Source: Thalassovita taeanensis
GTDB lineage: Bacteria > Pseudomonadota > Alphaproteobacteria > Rhodobacterales > Rhodobacteraceae
Assembly (NCBI RefSeq): GCF_900110775.1
Contig: NZ_FOEP01000006.1
Location: 172,871 to 236,870 of the forward strand
Direction: 5' to 3'
Length of the DNA stretch: 64,000 nt
The notes beneath the pieces were generated by a model, which was not told the origin of the DNA, did no database searches, and saw only the letters and a program-made list of their open reading frames with translations. Positions 1-9,676 of the stretch are shown in pieces. The position numbers and the translations under genes are program-made. How positions within the stretch are numbered: position 1 is the stretch's first letter; every line of letters begins with the position of its first letter.

Positions 1-194
1 GAATCGCCACGCGGGCGGGCGGTTTGGCGCGGCAGAATCCGCGCCGGGAGGCCGCTATGCCGGCAGAACGCCGCTTTTCCGTCCAAAAAAACTGTTGACC
101 AATTGCCGCAGCCGGTTGGTGCGGGGGCGCGGTGTGCGGTTGTATACTGAGAAAAACCGGATACTTTCATCTTTATGAATATGATACAGGTTCG

Positions 195-223
195 GTTGAC
201 CCTGACAAGGGGCGGGAGTAAAC
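195..223 (+). promoter_or_regulatory. candidate nuo operon promoter
   Basis: TTGACC (195-200), a 17-base spacer and TAAACC (218-223) lie about 60 bases upstream of the nuoA start. The -35 is good and the -10 is weak. The same pair with the same spacing occurs upstream of the DEAD-box helicase at 22860-22888, which raises my trust a little. No gene was recognised in 1-282. Confidence 0.4.
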
Positions 224-282
224 CCGGCGTTAGCTAAATCAGCCTACTGACTGCGCCTGTTGCGTGCATGAAAGGAGCCACC

Positions 283-648
283 GTGGAAGAGATGCTGAGG
301 GAATACCTTCCCATTCTCGTCTTTCTGGCCATTGCCATCGTCCTTGGCCTTGTTCTTATCCTTGCTGCTGTTGTTCTTGCGGTGCGAAATCCGGACCCGG
401 AAAAAGTGTCGGCCTATGAATGTGGGTTCAACGCTTTTGATGACGCGCGGATGAAATTCGACGTGCGGTTCTATCTGGTGTCGATCCTGTTCATCATCTT
501 CGATCTTGAGATCGCCTTTCTGTTCCCATGGGCAGTGGCGTTCAAGGATATCTCGATGGTGGGGTTCTGGTCGATGATGGTGTTCCTGGGCGTTCTGACC
601 GCAGGCTTTGCATATGAGTGGAAGAAGGGGGCGCTGGAATGGGAGTGA
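283..648 (+). CDS. nuoA: NADH-quinone oxidoreductase subunit A
   Basis: Membrane-arm subunit of complex I, 121 residues with three hydrophobic helices. The conserved loop containing YECGFN and [16 protein letters not shown] identifies the family. I chose the GTG at 283 because AAAGGAG sits five bases before it; an in-frame ATG at 268 lies upstream of that ribosome-binding site and would add five residues. It is the first gene of the nuo operon and overlaps nuoB by ten bases. Confidence 0.96.
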   Translation: MEEMLREYLPILVFLAIAIVLGLVLILAAVVLAVRNPDPEKVSAYECGFNAFDDARMKFDVRFYLVSILFIIFDLEIAFLFPWAVAFKDISMVGFWSMMVFLGVLTAGFAYEWKKGALEWE

Positions 649-1187
649 TGTCGCAAGGCGTGCAGACTGGCACCAATACTGCCGGGATGGACCGCGAGGT
701 TGCCACGCAGCAGCTGAATGCCGAGTTGCAGGACAAGGGTTTTTTGCTGACCTCGGTTGATGATGTGATCAACTGGGCGCGCACCGGGTCCTTGCACTGG
801 ATGACTTTTGGTCTGGCGTGCTGTGCGGTCGAGATGATGCACACCTCGATGCCGCGCTACGATCTGGAGCGGTACGGCACGGCGCCACGCGCCAGCCCGC
901 GTCAGTCGGATCTGATGATTGTGGCCGGCACGCTGACCAACAAGATGGCCCCGGCGCTGCGCAAGGTTTACGACCAGATGCCTGAACCGCGGTATGTGAT
1001 CTCGATGGGGTCCTGCGCCAATGGCGGGGGGTATTACCACTATAGCTATAGTGTCGTGCGCGGCTGTGACCGGATCGTTCCGGTTGATGTCTATGTGCCG
1101 GGCTGTCCGCCGACGGCCGAGGCGCTGATGTACGGGCTGATGCAGCTGCAACGCAAAATCCGCCGCACCGGCACGATCGTGCGCTGA
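639..1187 (+). CDS. nuoB: NADH-quinone oxidoreductase subunit B
   Basis: Peripheral complex I subunit that carries cluster N2, the last iron-sulfur cluster before quinone. The ligand set is visible: the paired cysteines in [11 protein letters not shown], the Cys of GSCANGGG and the Cys of [11 protein letters not shown]. The ATG at 639 is preferred because AAGGGGG ends seven bases upstream; ATG 648, overlapping the nuoA stop, is the alternative. 182 residues, normal for the family. Lies between nuoA and nuoC. Confidence 0.97.
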   Translation: MGVMSQGVQTGTNTAGMDREVATQQLNAELQDKGFLLTSVDDVINWARTGSLHWMTFGLACCAVEMMHTSMPRYDLERYGTAPRASPRQSDLMIVAGTLTNKMAPALRKVYDQMPEPRYVISMGSCANGGGYYHYSYSVVRGCDRIVPVDVYVPGCPPTAEALMYGLMQLQRKIRRTGTIVR

Positions 1188-1205
1188 TCCGGGCGTGGAA
1201 GGAAG

Positions 1206-1820
1206 ATGATGATGAGTGATGCGCTGAGTGAACTGGGCACCCATATCGAGCTGAAGCGGCCCGATTGCGTGATCGGCTGGGAGGTCGCCTTTGGCGAGCT
1301 GACGATTGATGTGGTCCTTGCGAATATCGTGGGCTTTGTCGAGTTCCTGAAGACCGACGCGACCTGCAAATTCTCGTCGCTGGTGGATATCACCGGGGTG
1401 GATTACCCCGACCGGATCAAGCGGTTCGACGTGGTGTATCACCTGCTGTCGATGTACCAGAACCAGCGCATTCGCCTGCGGGTGTCGGTGCGCGAGGATG
1501 ATCTGGTGCCGTCGATCATCGAGGTTCACCCCTGTGCGAACTGGTTCGAGCGCGAGGTGTTCGACATGTTCGGTGTGATCTTCAGCGGCCACCCCGATTT
1601 GCGGCGTCTGCTGACGGATTATGGTTTTCGCGGGCATCCGCTGCGCAAGGATTTCCCGACCACCGGCTATACCGAGGTGCGGTATGACGAGGCGCTGAAG
1701 CGGGTTGTCTATGAACCGGTGTCGCTGGTGCAGGAATATCGCCAGTTTGATTTCATGTCCCCGTGGGAGGGTGCGCATTACATCCTGCCGGGCGATGAGA
1801 AGAAAGAGGGCGCGAAATGA
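1206..1820 (+). CDS. nuoC: NADH-quinone oxidoreductase subunit C
   Basis: 30-kDa-type subunit of the peripheral arm of complex I, 204 residues. The signature [21 protein letters not shown] followed by [20 protein letters not shown] is intact. It starts with three consecutive ATG codons (1206, 1209, 1212) behind GGAAGGAAG, so the exact start is uncertain by two residues. It is separate from nuoD, unlike the fused nuoCD of E. coli, and its stop overlaps the nuoD start by four bases. Confidence 0.96.
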   Translation: MMMSDALSELGTHIELKRPDCVIGWEVAFGELTIDVVLANIVGFVEFLKTDATCKFSSLVDITGVDYPDRIKRFDVVYHLLSMYQNQRIRLRVSVREDDLVPSIIEVHPCANWFEREVFDMFGVIFSGHPDLRRLLTDYGFRGHPLRKDFPTTGYTEVRYDEALKRVVYEPVSLVQEYRQFDFMSPWEGAHYILPGDEKKEGAK

Positions 1821-3043
1821 TGGATGGCTCGAAATTTGACGACGGCAGCACCGACGCGCTGAGCGGCGAGCAGAAAATCCGCAATTTCAACATCAACTTC
1901 GGCCCGCAGCACCCTGCGGCGCACGGCGTGTTGCGTCTGGTGCTGGAGCTGGACGGCGAGATCGTGGAACGCTGCGATCCGCATATCGGCCTGCTGCATC
2001 GTGGCACCGAAAAGCTGATGGAAAGCCGGACGTATCTGCAGAACCTGCCCTATCTGGACCGGTTGGATTACGTGGCGCCGATGAACCAGGAACATGCCTG
2101 GTGTCTGGCGATCGAAAAGCTGACCGGGGTGGAAGTGCCGCGGCGGGCCAGCCTGATCCGGGTGCTGTATTCCGAGATCGGCCGGGTGCTGAACCACCTG
2201 CTGAACGTGACGACGCAGGCCATGGACGTGGGCGCGCTGACGCCGCCGCTGTGGGGGTTTGAAGAGCGCGAAAAGCTGATGATTTTCTATGAGCGGGCCT
2301 GTGGCGCGCGTCTGCATGCGGCCTATTTTCGGCCCGGCGGCGTGCATCAGGATCTGCCCGACGCGTTGCTGGATGATATCGAGGAGTGGGCGATCGAATT
2401 TCCCGCCATTCTGGATGACATCGACGGGCTGCTGACCGAAAACCGGATCTTCAAGCAGCGCAACGCCGATATCGGCATCGTGACCGAGGAAGACATTCAG
2501 ACCTATGGCTTCAGCGGCGTGATGGTGCGCGGCTCGGGGCTGGCGTGGGATTTGCGGCGCGCGCAGCCCTATGAATGCTATGACGAGTTCGAGTTCCAGA
2601 TCCCCGTCGGCAAGAATGGCGATTGTTACGATCGCTATCTGTGCCGGATGGAGGAGATGCGGCAATCGACCAGCATCATCCGTCAGGCGATTGTCAAACT
2701 GCGCGAATGCCCCGGTGATGTTCTGGCGCGCGGCAAGCTGACGCCGCCGAAACGCGGTGAGATGAAGACCTCGATGGAGGCGCTGATCCATCACTTCAAG
2801 CTGTATACCGAAGGGTTCCACGTGCCCGCAGGCGAGGTTTATGCCGCCGTTGAGGCGCCCAAGGGCGAGTTCGGCGTGTATCTGGTGGCCGATGGCAGCA
2901 ACAAGCCGTACCGTGCCAAGCTGCGTGCGCCGGGGTTCCTGCATTTGCAGGCGATGGACCATGTGGCGACCGGGCATCAGCTGGCGGATATCGCCGCGAT
3001 TATCGGGACGATGGATATCGTTTTCGGCGAGGTGGACCGGTGA
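1817..3043 (+). CDS. nuoD: NADH-quinone oxidoreductase subunit D
   Basis: 49-kDa-type subunit of complex I, 408 residues, which together with NuoB forms the quinone-binding site. Visible motifs are [14 protein letters not shown] near residue 30, the [13 protein letters not shown] helix and the C-terminal DIVFGEVDR typical of NuoD. Translationally coupled by ATGA overlaps to nuoC upstream and to a small lipoprotein-like gene downstream. Confidence 0.97.
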   Translation: MMDGSKFDDGSTDALSGEQKIRNFNINFGPQHPAAHGVLRLVLELDGEIVERCDPHIGLLHRGTEKLMESRTYLQNLPYLDRLDYVAPMNQEHAWCLAIEKLTGVEVPRRASLIRVLYSEIGRVLNHLLNVTTQAMDVGALTPPLWGFEEREKLMIFYERACGARLHAAYFRPGGVHQDLPDALLDDIEEWAIEFPAILDDIDGLLTENRIFKQRNADIGIVTEEDIQTYGFSGVMVRGSGLAWDLRRAQPYECYDEFEFQIPVGKNGDCYDRYLCRMEEMRQSTSIIRQAIVKLRECPGDVLARGKLTPPKRGEMKTSMEALIHHFKLYTEGFHVPAGEVYAAVEAPKGEFGVYLVADGSNKPYRAKLRAPGFLHLQAMDHVATGHQLADIAAIIGTMDIVFGEVDR

Positions 3044-3375
3044 TGGCGGTGGGCGTGGCCAAGCGGGCCAACCTGCGCGAGGCGTTCGGGGTGAACCTGA
3101 TCAACCTGACGGCGCTGATCTGTGCGGTTGCGCTGCTGGCGGGCTGCGCTGTGCCGCCGCAGGGGACCTCGGCTGAGGATCTTGCCAATTACGAGGCGGC
3201 TGTGGCCAGCATCGGCTGTGTGATGTTCGGCGAGTCCGATTATCTGCCGGTCGAGTTTCAGACCGGGCTGACACGCGAGCAGGTGATCGCCCTGACACAA
3301 TACGAACTTGCCGCCGGGAAGGCTGAAAAGCTGCCCGAGGGTGGGGTCAAACTAATTACCGGAGCCTGTGCCTGA
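3040..3375 (+). CDS. small lipoprotein-like protein inside nuo operon
   Basis: 111 residues with no function I recognise. A hydrophobic stretch at about residues 20-36 ends in LLAGC, a lipobox, so the mature protein would be an about 76-residue lipoprotein tethered to a membrane. Three further cysteines are visible in the mature part (SIGC, LITGAC and the lipobox Cys itself counts as the anchor). It overlaps nuoD by four bases and its stop abuts nuoE, so it is certainly cotranscribed. Rhodobacterales nuo clusters are known to contain such unidentified genes between subunits; a role in complex I assembly is only a guess. Confidence 0.8.
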   Translation: MMAVGVAKRANLREAFGVNLINLTALICAVALLAGCAVPPQGTSAEDLANYEAAVASIGCVMFGESDYLPVEFQTGLTREQVIALTQYELAAGKAEKLPEGGVKLITGACA

Positions 3376-4550
3376 TGCTACGCCGTCTGTACAAAGATCA
3401 ACCCGAGAGTTTTGCTTTTGCCCCCGCGAACCAGAAATGGGCCGAGGCGCAGATCACCAAATACCCTGAGGGCCGTCAGGCCAGCGCGATCATTCCGCTG
3501 CTGTGGCGCGCGCAGGAGCAGGAGGGGTGGCTGACCCGTCCGGCGATCGAGCATATCGCGGATATGCTGGGCTTGGCCTATATGCGGGCGCTGGAAGTGG
3601 CATCGTTCTACTTCATGTTTCAGCTGCAGCCGGTGGGCTCTGTCGCGCATATCCAGATTTGCGGCACCACGTCGTGCATGATCTGCGGCGCTGAGGATCT
3701 GATTGCCGTGTGTCAGGAAAAGATCGCCGCCAAGCCGCATGAGCTGAGCGCCGATGGCAAGTTTTCCTGGGAAGAGGTCGAGTGCCTTGGCGCCTGCGCC
3801 AACGCGCCGATGGCCCAGATCGGCAAGGATTATTACGAGGATCTGACCGCGGACAAGCTGCGGGTTATGCTGGATGAGATGGCGGCGGGCAAGGTTCCGG
3901 TGCCGGGGCCGCAGAATGGCCGCTATGCCGCCGAGCCGCTGAGCGGGCTGACCAGCCTGACCGAGTTTGACAGCGGCAAGCAGCAGTATAATGCCAGCGC
4001 GCAGTTGGCCGTGGATATTGGCGACAGCATCAAGCGGATCGATGGCACGGAAGTGCCGTTGCTGACGCCGTGGTTGGGGAAAACGGGGGCGGCGGTTGAG
4101 CCTGCGCCTGCGAAACCGGCACCTGTCAAAGCGCCGACTGCTGAAGCCGTGAAAGAGGTTGAGCCGAAACCGGCGGCCGAAGCGCCTGCGGACAAGACCG
4201 GCGTGACCAAGCAGGCCGCTGTGGCCGAGGCCAAGGGCACGCCCGAGGGCGCTGCAGCCGAGGGCACGAAGCCCGCAGGTTTGAGTGCGGCGCGCGAAGG
4301 CGGGGCAGATGATCTGAAGGCCATCAAGGGTGTTGGTCCGAAGCTGGAGCTGTTGCTGCACGAGCTGGGTTTTTACCACTATGACCAGATCGCGGGATGG
4401 ACGGTGGACGAGATTGCCTGGGTCGATCAGAACCTCAAGGGGTTCAAGGGCCGGGTCAGCCGCGACGAGTGGGTGGCACAGGCGAAAATTCTGGCGGCGG
4501 GTGGCGAGACCGAGTTTTCGAAGCGCGTTGACAAGGGTGGCGTGTACTGA
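3375..4550 (+). CDS. nuoE: NADH-quinone oxidoreductase subunit E, C-terminally extended
   Basis: 24-kDa-type subunit carrying [2Fe-2S] cluster N1a. The ligands are CGTTSC near residue 97 and CLGAC near residue 137, in a thioredoxin-like domain covering about residues 1-180. At 391 residues it is far longer than E. coli NuoE (about 166). Residues 235-305 are a low-complexity Ala/Pro/Lys/Glu linker. Residues about 310-380 form a compact domain with [21 protein letters not shown], a helix-hairpin-helix-like signature. This long form is known from Rhodobacter relatives. One base overlaps the gene before it and one base the gene after it. Confidence 0.96.
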   Translation: MLRRLYKDQPESFAFAPANQKWAEAQITKYPEGRQASAIIPLLWRAQEQEGWLTRPAIEHIADMLGLAYMRALEVASFYFMFQLQPVGSVAHIQICGTTSCMICGAEDLIAVCQEKIAAKPHELSADGKFSWEEVECLGACANAPMAQIGKDYYEDLTADKLRVMLDEMAAGKVPVPGPQNGRYAAEPLSGLTSLTEFDSGKQQYNASAQLAVDIGDSIKRIDGTEVPLLTPWLGKTGAAVEPAPAKPAPVKAPTAEAVKEVEPKPAAEAPADKTGVTKQAAVAEAKGTPEGAAAEGTKPAGLSAAREGGADDLKAIKGVGPKLELLLHELGFYHYDQIAGWTVDEIAWVDQNLKGFKGRVSRDEWVAQAKILAAGGETEFSKRVDKGGVY

Positions 4551-4786
4551 TGGCAGATGAGCTGGACGCACAATTGGCACGGAAGGGGCGGACCGTTGCG
4601 GTGGTCATCGCCGGTGCCATGGTGCTTTGGCTTGGTCTGAACTTTCTGGGGCAGCAGTTGGGGTGGCCGCAGCGCTTTGCCTTTCTGTTCGACTTCGCCG
4701 CGATCGCCGCGCTGATTTGGGCGCTGGTCGTGACTTTTCAAATCCGGCGTGCGCGCCGCGACAGTAATACTAACGGGCAGAGGTAA
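4550..4786 (+). CDS. small two-helix membrane protein (DUF5337-like)
   Basis: 78 residues. Two hydrophobic segments (about 17-35 and 45-63) are separated by a short loop, with a charged basic C-terminus ending [14 protein letters not shown] recall a Rhodobacterales family, DUF5337, at this position between nuoE and nuoF; the name is from memory and unchecked. Its ATG overlaps the nuoE stop, so translation is coupled. Function unknown; a complex I accessory role is conceivable from location only. Confidence 0.78.
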   Translation: MADELDAQLARKGRTVAVVIAGAMVLWLGLNFLGQQLGWPQRFAFLFDFAAIAALIWALVVTFQIRRARRDSNTNGQR

Positions 4787-4790
4787 TCGG

Positions 4791-6086
4791 ATGCTCAAGG
4801 ATAAAGACCGGATCTTTACCAATATCTATGGCATGCACGAGCGCACGCTTGCGGGCGCCAAGGCGCGTGGGCATTGGGATGGCACCGCCGGGATCATCAA
4901 GAATGGTCGCGACTGGATTGTCGACCAGATGAAGGCCAGCGGGCTGCGGGGCCGGGGCGGCGCGGGCTTTCCGACCGGGTTGAAGTGGTCCTTTATGCCG
5001 AAGGAAAGCGATGGCCGTCCGGCGTATCTGGTGATCAACGCCGACGAATCCGAGCCGGGCACCTGTAAGGACCGCGAGATCATGCGGCACGATCCGCATA
5101 CGCTGATCGAGGGAGCGCTGATCGCCTCGTTCGCGATGAATGCGCATACCTGCTATATCTATCTGCGCGGCGAATATATTCGCGAGCGCGAGGCACTGCA
5201 GGCGGCGATTGACGAATGTTATGACGCCGGGCTGCTGGGCAAGAACGCCTGCAAATCCGGGTGGGATTTCGATCTGTACCTGCATCACGGCGCGGGCGCG
5301 TATATCTGTGGCGAGGAAACCGCGCTGCTGGAAAGCCTTGAGGGCAAGAAGGGCATGCCGCGGATGAAGCCGCCGTTCCCGGCGGGTGCGGGTCTGTATG
5401 GCTGCCCGACCACGGTGAACAACGTGGAATCGATTGCGGTTGTGCCGACCATTCTGCGCCGCGGGCCGGATTGGTTTGCGGGCTTTGGTCGCCCGAACAA
5501 TGCGGGCACCAAGCTGTTTGCGATCAGCGGTCACGTCAACAACCCCTGCGTGGTTGAAGAGGCGATGTCGATCCCGTTCGAGGAGCTGATCGAGAAGCAT
5601 TGCGGTGGTATTCGCGGCGGCTGGGATAACCTGAAGGCGGTTATTCCGGGGGGCTCTTCGGTGCCGATGATCCCAGGCGCGGCGATGCGCGAGGCGATCA
5701 TGGATTTCGATTACCTGCGCGAGCAGCGGTCGGGTCTGGGCACGGCGGCCGTGATCGTGATGGACAACAGCACCGATGTGATCAAGGCGATCTGGCGGCT
5801 GTCGAAATTTTACAAGCACGAAAGCTGTGGTCAGTGCACGCCGTGCCGCGAGGGCACAGGTTGGATGATGCGGGTCATGGACCGTTTGGTGAAGGGCGAG
5901 GCAGAGGTCGAGGAGATCGATATGCTGCTGGACGTGACCAAGCAGGTCGAGGGCCACACGATTTGTGCGCTTGGCGATGCGGCAGCCTGGCCGATTCAGG
6001 GGCTGATCCGACATTTCCGTGACGATATCGAAGACCGGATCAAGGCCAAGCGGGGCACTGCGCGCCGCGCGGTTGCGGCGGAGTAA
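4791..6086 (+). CDS. nuoF: NADH-quinone oxidoreductase subunit F
   Basis: 51-kDa-type subunit that binds NADH, FMN and cluster N3; 431 residues. The FMN/NADH loops [13 protein letters not shown] and [19 protein letters not shown] are present, as are the N3 ligands in [16 protein letters not shown] and the distant Cys in [14 protein letters not shown] chose ATG 4791, preceded by AGAGG, rather than an upstream ATG at 4749 that would overlap the preceding gene and add a non-family N-terminus. Confidence 0.97.
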   Translation: MLKDKDRIFTNIYGMHERTLAGAKARGHWDGTAGIIKNGRDWIVDQMKASGLRGRGGAGFPTGLKWSFMPKESDGRPAYLVINADESEPGTCKDREIMRHDPHTLIEGALIASFAMNAHTCYIYLRGEYIREREALQAAIDECYDAGLLGKNACKSGWDFDLYLHHGAGAYICGEETALLESLEGKKGMPRMKPPFPAGAGLYGCPTTVNNVESIAVVPTILRRGPDWFAGFGRPNNAGTKLFAISGHVNNPCVVEEAMSIPFEELIEKHCGGIRGGWDNLKAVIPGGSSVPMIPGAAMREAIMDFDYLREQRSGLGTAAVIVMDNSTDVIKAIWRLSKFYKHESCGQCTPCREGTGWMMRVMDRLVKGEAEVEEIDMLLDVTKQVEGHTICALGDAAAWPIQGLIRHFRDDIEDRIKAKRGTARRAVAAE

Positions 6087-6091
6087 GCGCC

Positions 6092-6310
6092 ATGGAGATG
6101 TACTCATATCACATGACAGGGTTTCCTGCGCTGCTGGTCATGGTGCTGGGCGCGGTGGTTCTGCTGCTGCCGTTCTATAAGCTGTGGCAACGGACCGGGC
6201 ATAGCGGTTGGATTGCGCTGCTGATGGTGATCCCGGTCGTGAACCTGATCCTGCTGTATGTGCTGGCGTTCAAGGACTGGCCTGCGCTTGATGACGAGAG
6301 GGGCCGCTGA
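6092..6310 (+). CDS. small two-helix membrane protein inside nuo operon
   Basis: 72 residues with two predicted transmembrane segments (about 9-29 and 36-60) joined by KLWQRTGHSGW, and a short acidic tail DDERGR. No family recognised. It starts six bases after nuoF and ends immediately before the next gene, so it belongs to the nuo transcript. It resembles the 4550-4786 protein in size and topology but I see no convincing sequence similarity. Confidence 0.7.
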   Translation: MEMYSYHMTGFPALLVMVLGAVVLLLPFYKLWQRTGHSGWIALLMVIPVVNLILLYVLAFKDWPALDDERGR

Positions 6311-6709
6311 ATGCTGCCTTTGGGTCAACATATCGCTGGATCTGAGTGTGGATCTGGGACGCGCGGCCTGAAGCGGGTCGCGGCCGCTGTGATGGCGCTG
6401 GCGCTTGTGGCCGGGTGCAACGGCAAGGTTCTGAACCCCAACAGCACGCGGGTGGCCTTTGAGGGGCTGTATTTCAAGGCGCGGCTGTCGGCCTCGAAAG
6501 AGGACAAGCAGGATTTCACGGTGACGGTCAGCCCGGCATCGCAGGGTCTGTCGGCGGCGCGCGAGGCGGGCCGCTATGAGGCGACGAAATACTGTGTCAG
6601 CAATTACGGCAGTTCCGAGGTGATCTGGGGCGTGGGCCCGGATAGCCCGGACAGTGCTTTGGTGATTACCGATGATGTTCTGGCGCTGAATGGTCGGTGC
6701 ACGGGATGA
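6311..6709 (+). CDS. lipoprotein-like protein inside nuo operon
   Basis: 132 residues. A basic region followed by a hydrophobic stretch ends in ALVAGC at about residues 31-36, a lipobox. The N-terminal part before it is unusually long (20 residues), so the true start may be an internal codon. The mature domain contains FEGLYFKARL and EAGRYEATKYCVSNYGSS and ends in NGRCTG. By eye it aligns with the 9275-9670 protein (similar spacing of an EG motif, an Ala/Tyr helix and a YG motif). Function unknown. Confidence 0.68.
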   Translation: MLPLGQHIAGSECGSGTRGLKRVAAAVMALALVAGCNGKVLNPNSTRVAFEGLYFKARLSASKEDKQDFTVTVSPASQGLSAAREAGRYEATKYCVSNYGSSEVIWGVGPDSPDSALVITDDVLALNGRCTG

Positions 6710-6770
6710 AGAGTTTCGCTTTCATATCAAGGGCTTTGACCGGTTGTTATTGCATAGCAGCCGCTGTCAC

Positions 6771-6795
6771 GCCCATCTCTGAAAGAGATGGGGGC
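6771..6795. other. stem-loop between nuo accessory genes
   Basis: CCCATCTCT (6772-6780) and AGAGATGGG (6784-6792) form a perfect 9-base-pair stem with a GAA loop, extendable by a few pairs with a bulge. No U-run follows, so it is unlikely to be an intrinsic terminator. It could be a processing or stability element dividing the nuo mRNA. Confidence 0.6.
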
Positions 6796-6839
6796 GCAGT
6801 GAATGCGTGCCCCGCTCTGATCAGAGAAGGAGATATGAC

Positions 6840-7262
6840 ATGCGTATGACTTTGGCTGTGACCACGTCTGTTCTGCTGGCGATGGGGGCCTCGGGGTTGG
6901 TGGCGGGCGGCGCGAACGCGAAGCCGCCGCTGCGCGAGGTCAGCGAAATTCACGATGGGTTGCTGGCGGTGGGCATCGCCGATGAGATCCGCAAAAATTG
7001 CGGGTCGATTTCGGCACGGATGTTCCGGGCGATCAACTATGTCGAGGGGCTGAAAGGCAGAGCCCGCGATTTGGGATATACGGAAGACGAGATCAAAGCC
7101 TATTACAAATCCGATGTCGAAAAGGCCCGGATGCGCGCCCTTGGCGAGGCTTATCTGAAGGCAAATGGCGTGAGCCGTGCCAATCCTGCGAGCTTTTGTG
7201 TTCTTGGCGAAGCCGAGATCGCGAAGGCCAGCCTGATTGGCAAGTTACTGAGAGCAAAGTGA
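6840..7262 (+). CDS. exported protein of unknown function (DUF5333-like)
   Basis: 140 residues beginning with a classical signal peptide (MRMTLAVTTSVLLAMGASG, cleavage plausible after GGANA at about residue 27). The mature part is helical and charged, with two cysteines (KNCGS and SFCVLG) that could form a disulfide in the periplasm. I recall DUF5333 at this place in Rhodobacterales nuo clusters; unchecked. The start is set by AGAAGGAG (6825-6832), seven bases before ATG 6840; an earlier in-frame ATG at 6807 lies before that site. Confidence 0.8.
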   Translation: MRMTLAVTTSVLLAMGASGLVAGGANAKPPLREVSEIHDGLLAVGIADEIRKNCGSISARMFRAINYVEGLKGRARDLGYTEDEIKAYYKSDVEKARMRALGEAYLKANGVSRANPASFCVLGEAEIAKASLIGKLLRAK

Positions 7263-7268
7263 GACCCA

Positions 7269-9278
7269 ATGTCTGACATACGCAAGATCATCATTGATGA
7301 CACCGAGATTGAAGTTGAGGGCGCGATGACCCTGATCCAGGCCTGCGAGCAGGCCGGGGTCGAAGTGCCGCGTTTTTGTTATCATGAGCGTCTGTCGATT
7401 GCGGGCAACTGCCGGATGTGTCTGGTTGAGGTCGTGGGCGGCCCGCCCAAGCCCGCCGCAAGCTGTGCGATGCAGGTGCGCGATCTGCGCCCCGGCCCCG
7501 AAGGCGCTCCGCCAGTGGTGAAGACAAATTCGCCGATGGTGAAGAAGGCGCGCGAAGGCGTGATGGAATTCCTGCTGATCAACCACCCGCTGGATTGCCC
7601 GATCTGCGATCAGGGCGGCGAGTGCGATTTGCAGGATCAGGCGATGGCCTATGGCGTGGATTTCAGCCGCTACCGCGAGCCGAAGCGGGCGACGGATGAT
7701 CTGAACCTTGGGCCGCTTGTGGAAACCCACATGACGCGCTGCATTTCGTGCACCCGTTGCGTGCGCTTTACCACGGAAGTGGCCGGGATTACCCAGATGG
7801 GCCAGACCGGGCGCGGCGAAGACAGTGAGATCACCAGCTATCTGGGCGAGACGCTGGACAGCAACATGCAGGGCAACATCATTGATCTGTGCCCGGTGGG
7901 CGCGCTGGTGTCGAAACCTTATGCGTTTACTGCGCGGCCTTGGGAACTGACCAAGACCGAAACGATTGACGTGATGGATGCGCTGGGGTCGAACATTCGG
8001 GTCGACACCAAGGGCCGCGAAGTGATGCGGATTTTGCCGCGCAACCATGATGGCGTGAACGAAGAGTGGATTTCGGACAAGACCCGCTTTGTGTGGGACG
8101 GTCTGCGCCGCCAGCGCCTGGACACGCCCTATATCCGCGAGAACGGCAAGCTGCGCAAAGCCGGTTGGGGCGAGGCGCTGAGCGTTGCCGCGGCGGCGAT
8201 GAAGGGCAAGAAAGTTGCGGCACTGGTTGGCGATCTGGCACCGGTCGAGGCGATCTTTGCGCTCAAGCAGATTGTTGAGGGTCTGGGTGGCAAGATCGAG
8301 GCGCGCACGGACGGCGCGGTTCTGCCTGCGGGCAACCGGTCGGCCTATGTCGGGACGGCGGCGATCGAGGATATCGACGCGGCCAAGGAAATTTACCTGA
8401 TCGGCACCAATCCACGGCTTGAATCGCCGGTTCTGAATGCACGGATCCGCAAGGTCTGGAGCAAGGGGGCCAACGTGCATCTGGTCGGGGCCGAGGCTGA
8501 TCTGTCCTATCCGGTGACCTATGAAGGACCGGGGCGCATTCCGCTGAACCGTCTGGTGCAGCAGGCCAAACCGACCGAGGGCGCGGTGGTGATCGTCGGG
8601 CAGGGCGCCTTGACCGAAGGCGACGGGGCTGCGGTTCTGGGCCAGGTGATGGCGCTGACCGAAAAGCTGGGCGGCAAGATGCTGGTGCTGCACACGGCGG
8701 CGAGCCGGGTTGGCGCGATGGATCTGGGTGCTGTGACCGAAGGCGGCATGGCGCAGGCGCTGAACGGCGCCGAGGTGGTGTATAATCTGGGAGCCGATGA
8801 GGTCGAGATCGCGGCAGGCGCGTTCGTGATTTATCAGGGCAGCCACGGCGACCGTGGCGCGCACCGGGCGGATGTGATCCTGCCGGGCGCGGCCTATACC
8901 GAAGAAAACGGGCTGTTCGTGAACACCGAAGGGCGGCCTCAGTTGGCGATGCGCGCGGGGTTTGCCCCCGGCGAGGCCAAGGAAAACTGGGCGATCTTGC
9001 GGGCGCTGAGTGCCGAACTGGGCGCGGTGCTGCCATACGACAGTCTGGCGCAGCTGCGTCAGGTTCTGATCGGTGAAGTGCCGCATCTGGCGCAGATCGA
9101 CACGGTGATCGACAACGGTTGGGCGCCGCTTGAGGCGGTTGAGCTGAAAAAGGGCGGGTTCGGATCGGTCGTCAGCGATTATTACCTGACCAACCCGATT
9201 GCGCGGGCCAGCGAATTGATGGCAGAGCTGTCAGCCGGGGTGAAGGCGCGCGGCGAGACCAAGGTGGCGGCGGAATGA
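7269..9278 (+). CDS. nuoG: NADH-quinone oxidoreductase subunit G
   Basis: 75-kDa-type subunit with most of the peripheral iron-sulfur clusters; 669 residues, close to the mitochondrial form and shorter than E. coli NuoG (about 908). Clusters visible: the [2Fe-2S] N1b ferredoxin domain ([15 protein letters not shown]), the His-Cys3 N5 motif [14 protein letters not shown], and N4 (CISCTRC with the later DLCPVGAL). I see no extra Cys set for cluster N7, consistent with loss of N7 in Paracoccus and mitochondria. The molybdopterin-type C-terminal domain lacks cofactor residues as expected. Confidence 0.96.
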   Translation: MSDIRKIIIDDTEIEVEGAMTLIQACEQAGVEVPRFCYHERLSIAGNCRMCLVEVVGGPPKPAASCAMQVRDLRPGPEGAPPVVKTNSPMVKKAREGVMEFLLINHPLDCPICDQGGECDLQDQAMAYGVDFSRYREPKRATDDLNLGPLVETHMTRCISCTRCVRFTTEVAGITQMGQTGRGEDSEITSYLGETLDSNMQGNIIDLCPVGALVSKPYAFTARPWELTKTETIDVMDALGSNIRVDTKGREVMRILPRNHDGVNEEWISDKTRFVWDGLRRQRLDTPYIRENGKLRKAGWGEALSVAAAAMKGKKVAALVGDLAPVEAIFALKQIVEGLGGKIEARTDGAVLPAGNRSAYVGTAAIEDIDAAKEIYLIGTNPRLESPVLNARIRKVWSKGANVHLVGAEADLSYPVTYEGPGRIPLNRLVQQAKPTEGAVVIVGQGALTEGDGAAVLGQVMALTEKLGGKMLVLHTAASRVGAMDLGAVTEGGMAQALNGAEVVYNLGADEVEIAAGAFVIYQGSHGDRGAHRADVILPGAAYTEENGLFVNTEGRPQLAMRAGFAPGEAKENWAILRALSAELGAVLPYDSLAQLRQVLIGEVPHLAQIDTVIDNGWAPLEAVELKKGGFGSVVSDYYLTNPIARASELMAELSAGVKARGETKVAAE

Positions 9279-9670
9279 TGCAGCGGGCTGCGCTTATATC
9301 CCTGACGGCATTCGGGCCGCTGGCCGGTTGCGTGGAAGCGCAGCCGGATGCGGCGCCGTTCATGCCGCGCTATGAGGGGATCGAGACGCAGCTTCTGGAT
9401 GGCGATCTGGTGAGTTTTCAGGTGGCCATGACCGGCGCACGCACGGGCGAGGATGTGGCGGATTACGCGCAATGTGCTGCGGCACAATATACGCTGATCC
9501 GGGGATACGGGTTCGCGCGCCATGTGCGCACGAATGTAGAGCAACAGAGCGGCCTGTGGCGAGGGGATGCGGTTTACGTCATCTCGTCGTCGCTGCCACG
9601 CGGGATGAAGACAATCGACGCCGAAGTCGTTGTTGCCCATTGCGCGGAAAACGGAATACCGACGGTGTGA
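9275..9670 (+). CDS. lipoprotein-like protein inside nuo operon
   Basis: 131 residues with a short hydrophobic leader ending PLAGC at residues 15-19, a lipobox. The mature part has [21 protein letters not shown], a helix [18 protein letters not shown] and a C-terminal VVAHCAENG. By eye it shares its order of motifs with the 6311-6709 protein, so the two may be paralogues. Overlaps nuoG by four bases and precedes nuoH by six, so it is cotranscribed. Function unknown. Confidence 0.75.
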   Translation: MMQRAALISLTAFGPLAGCVEAQPDAAPFMPRYEGIETQLLDGDLVSFQVAMTGARTGEDVADYAQCAAAQYTLIRGYGFARHVRTNVEQQSGLWRGDAVYVISSSLPRGMKTIDAEVVVAHCAENGIPTV

Positions 9671-9676
9671 GGACCT

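Noticed and set aside
195..209. FNR-like box TTGAC-CCTG-ACAAG upstream of nuoA
   Set aside because: The second half-site has two mismatches to ATCAA, so I treat it as chance and part of the -35 region.
268..282. Upstream ATG of nuoA
   Set aside because: It lies before the AAAGGAG ribosome-binding site that fits the GTG at 283.
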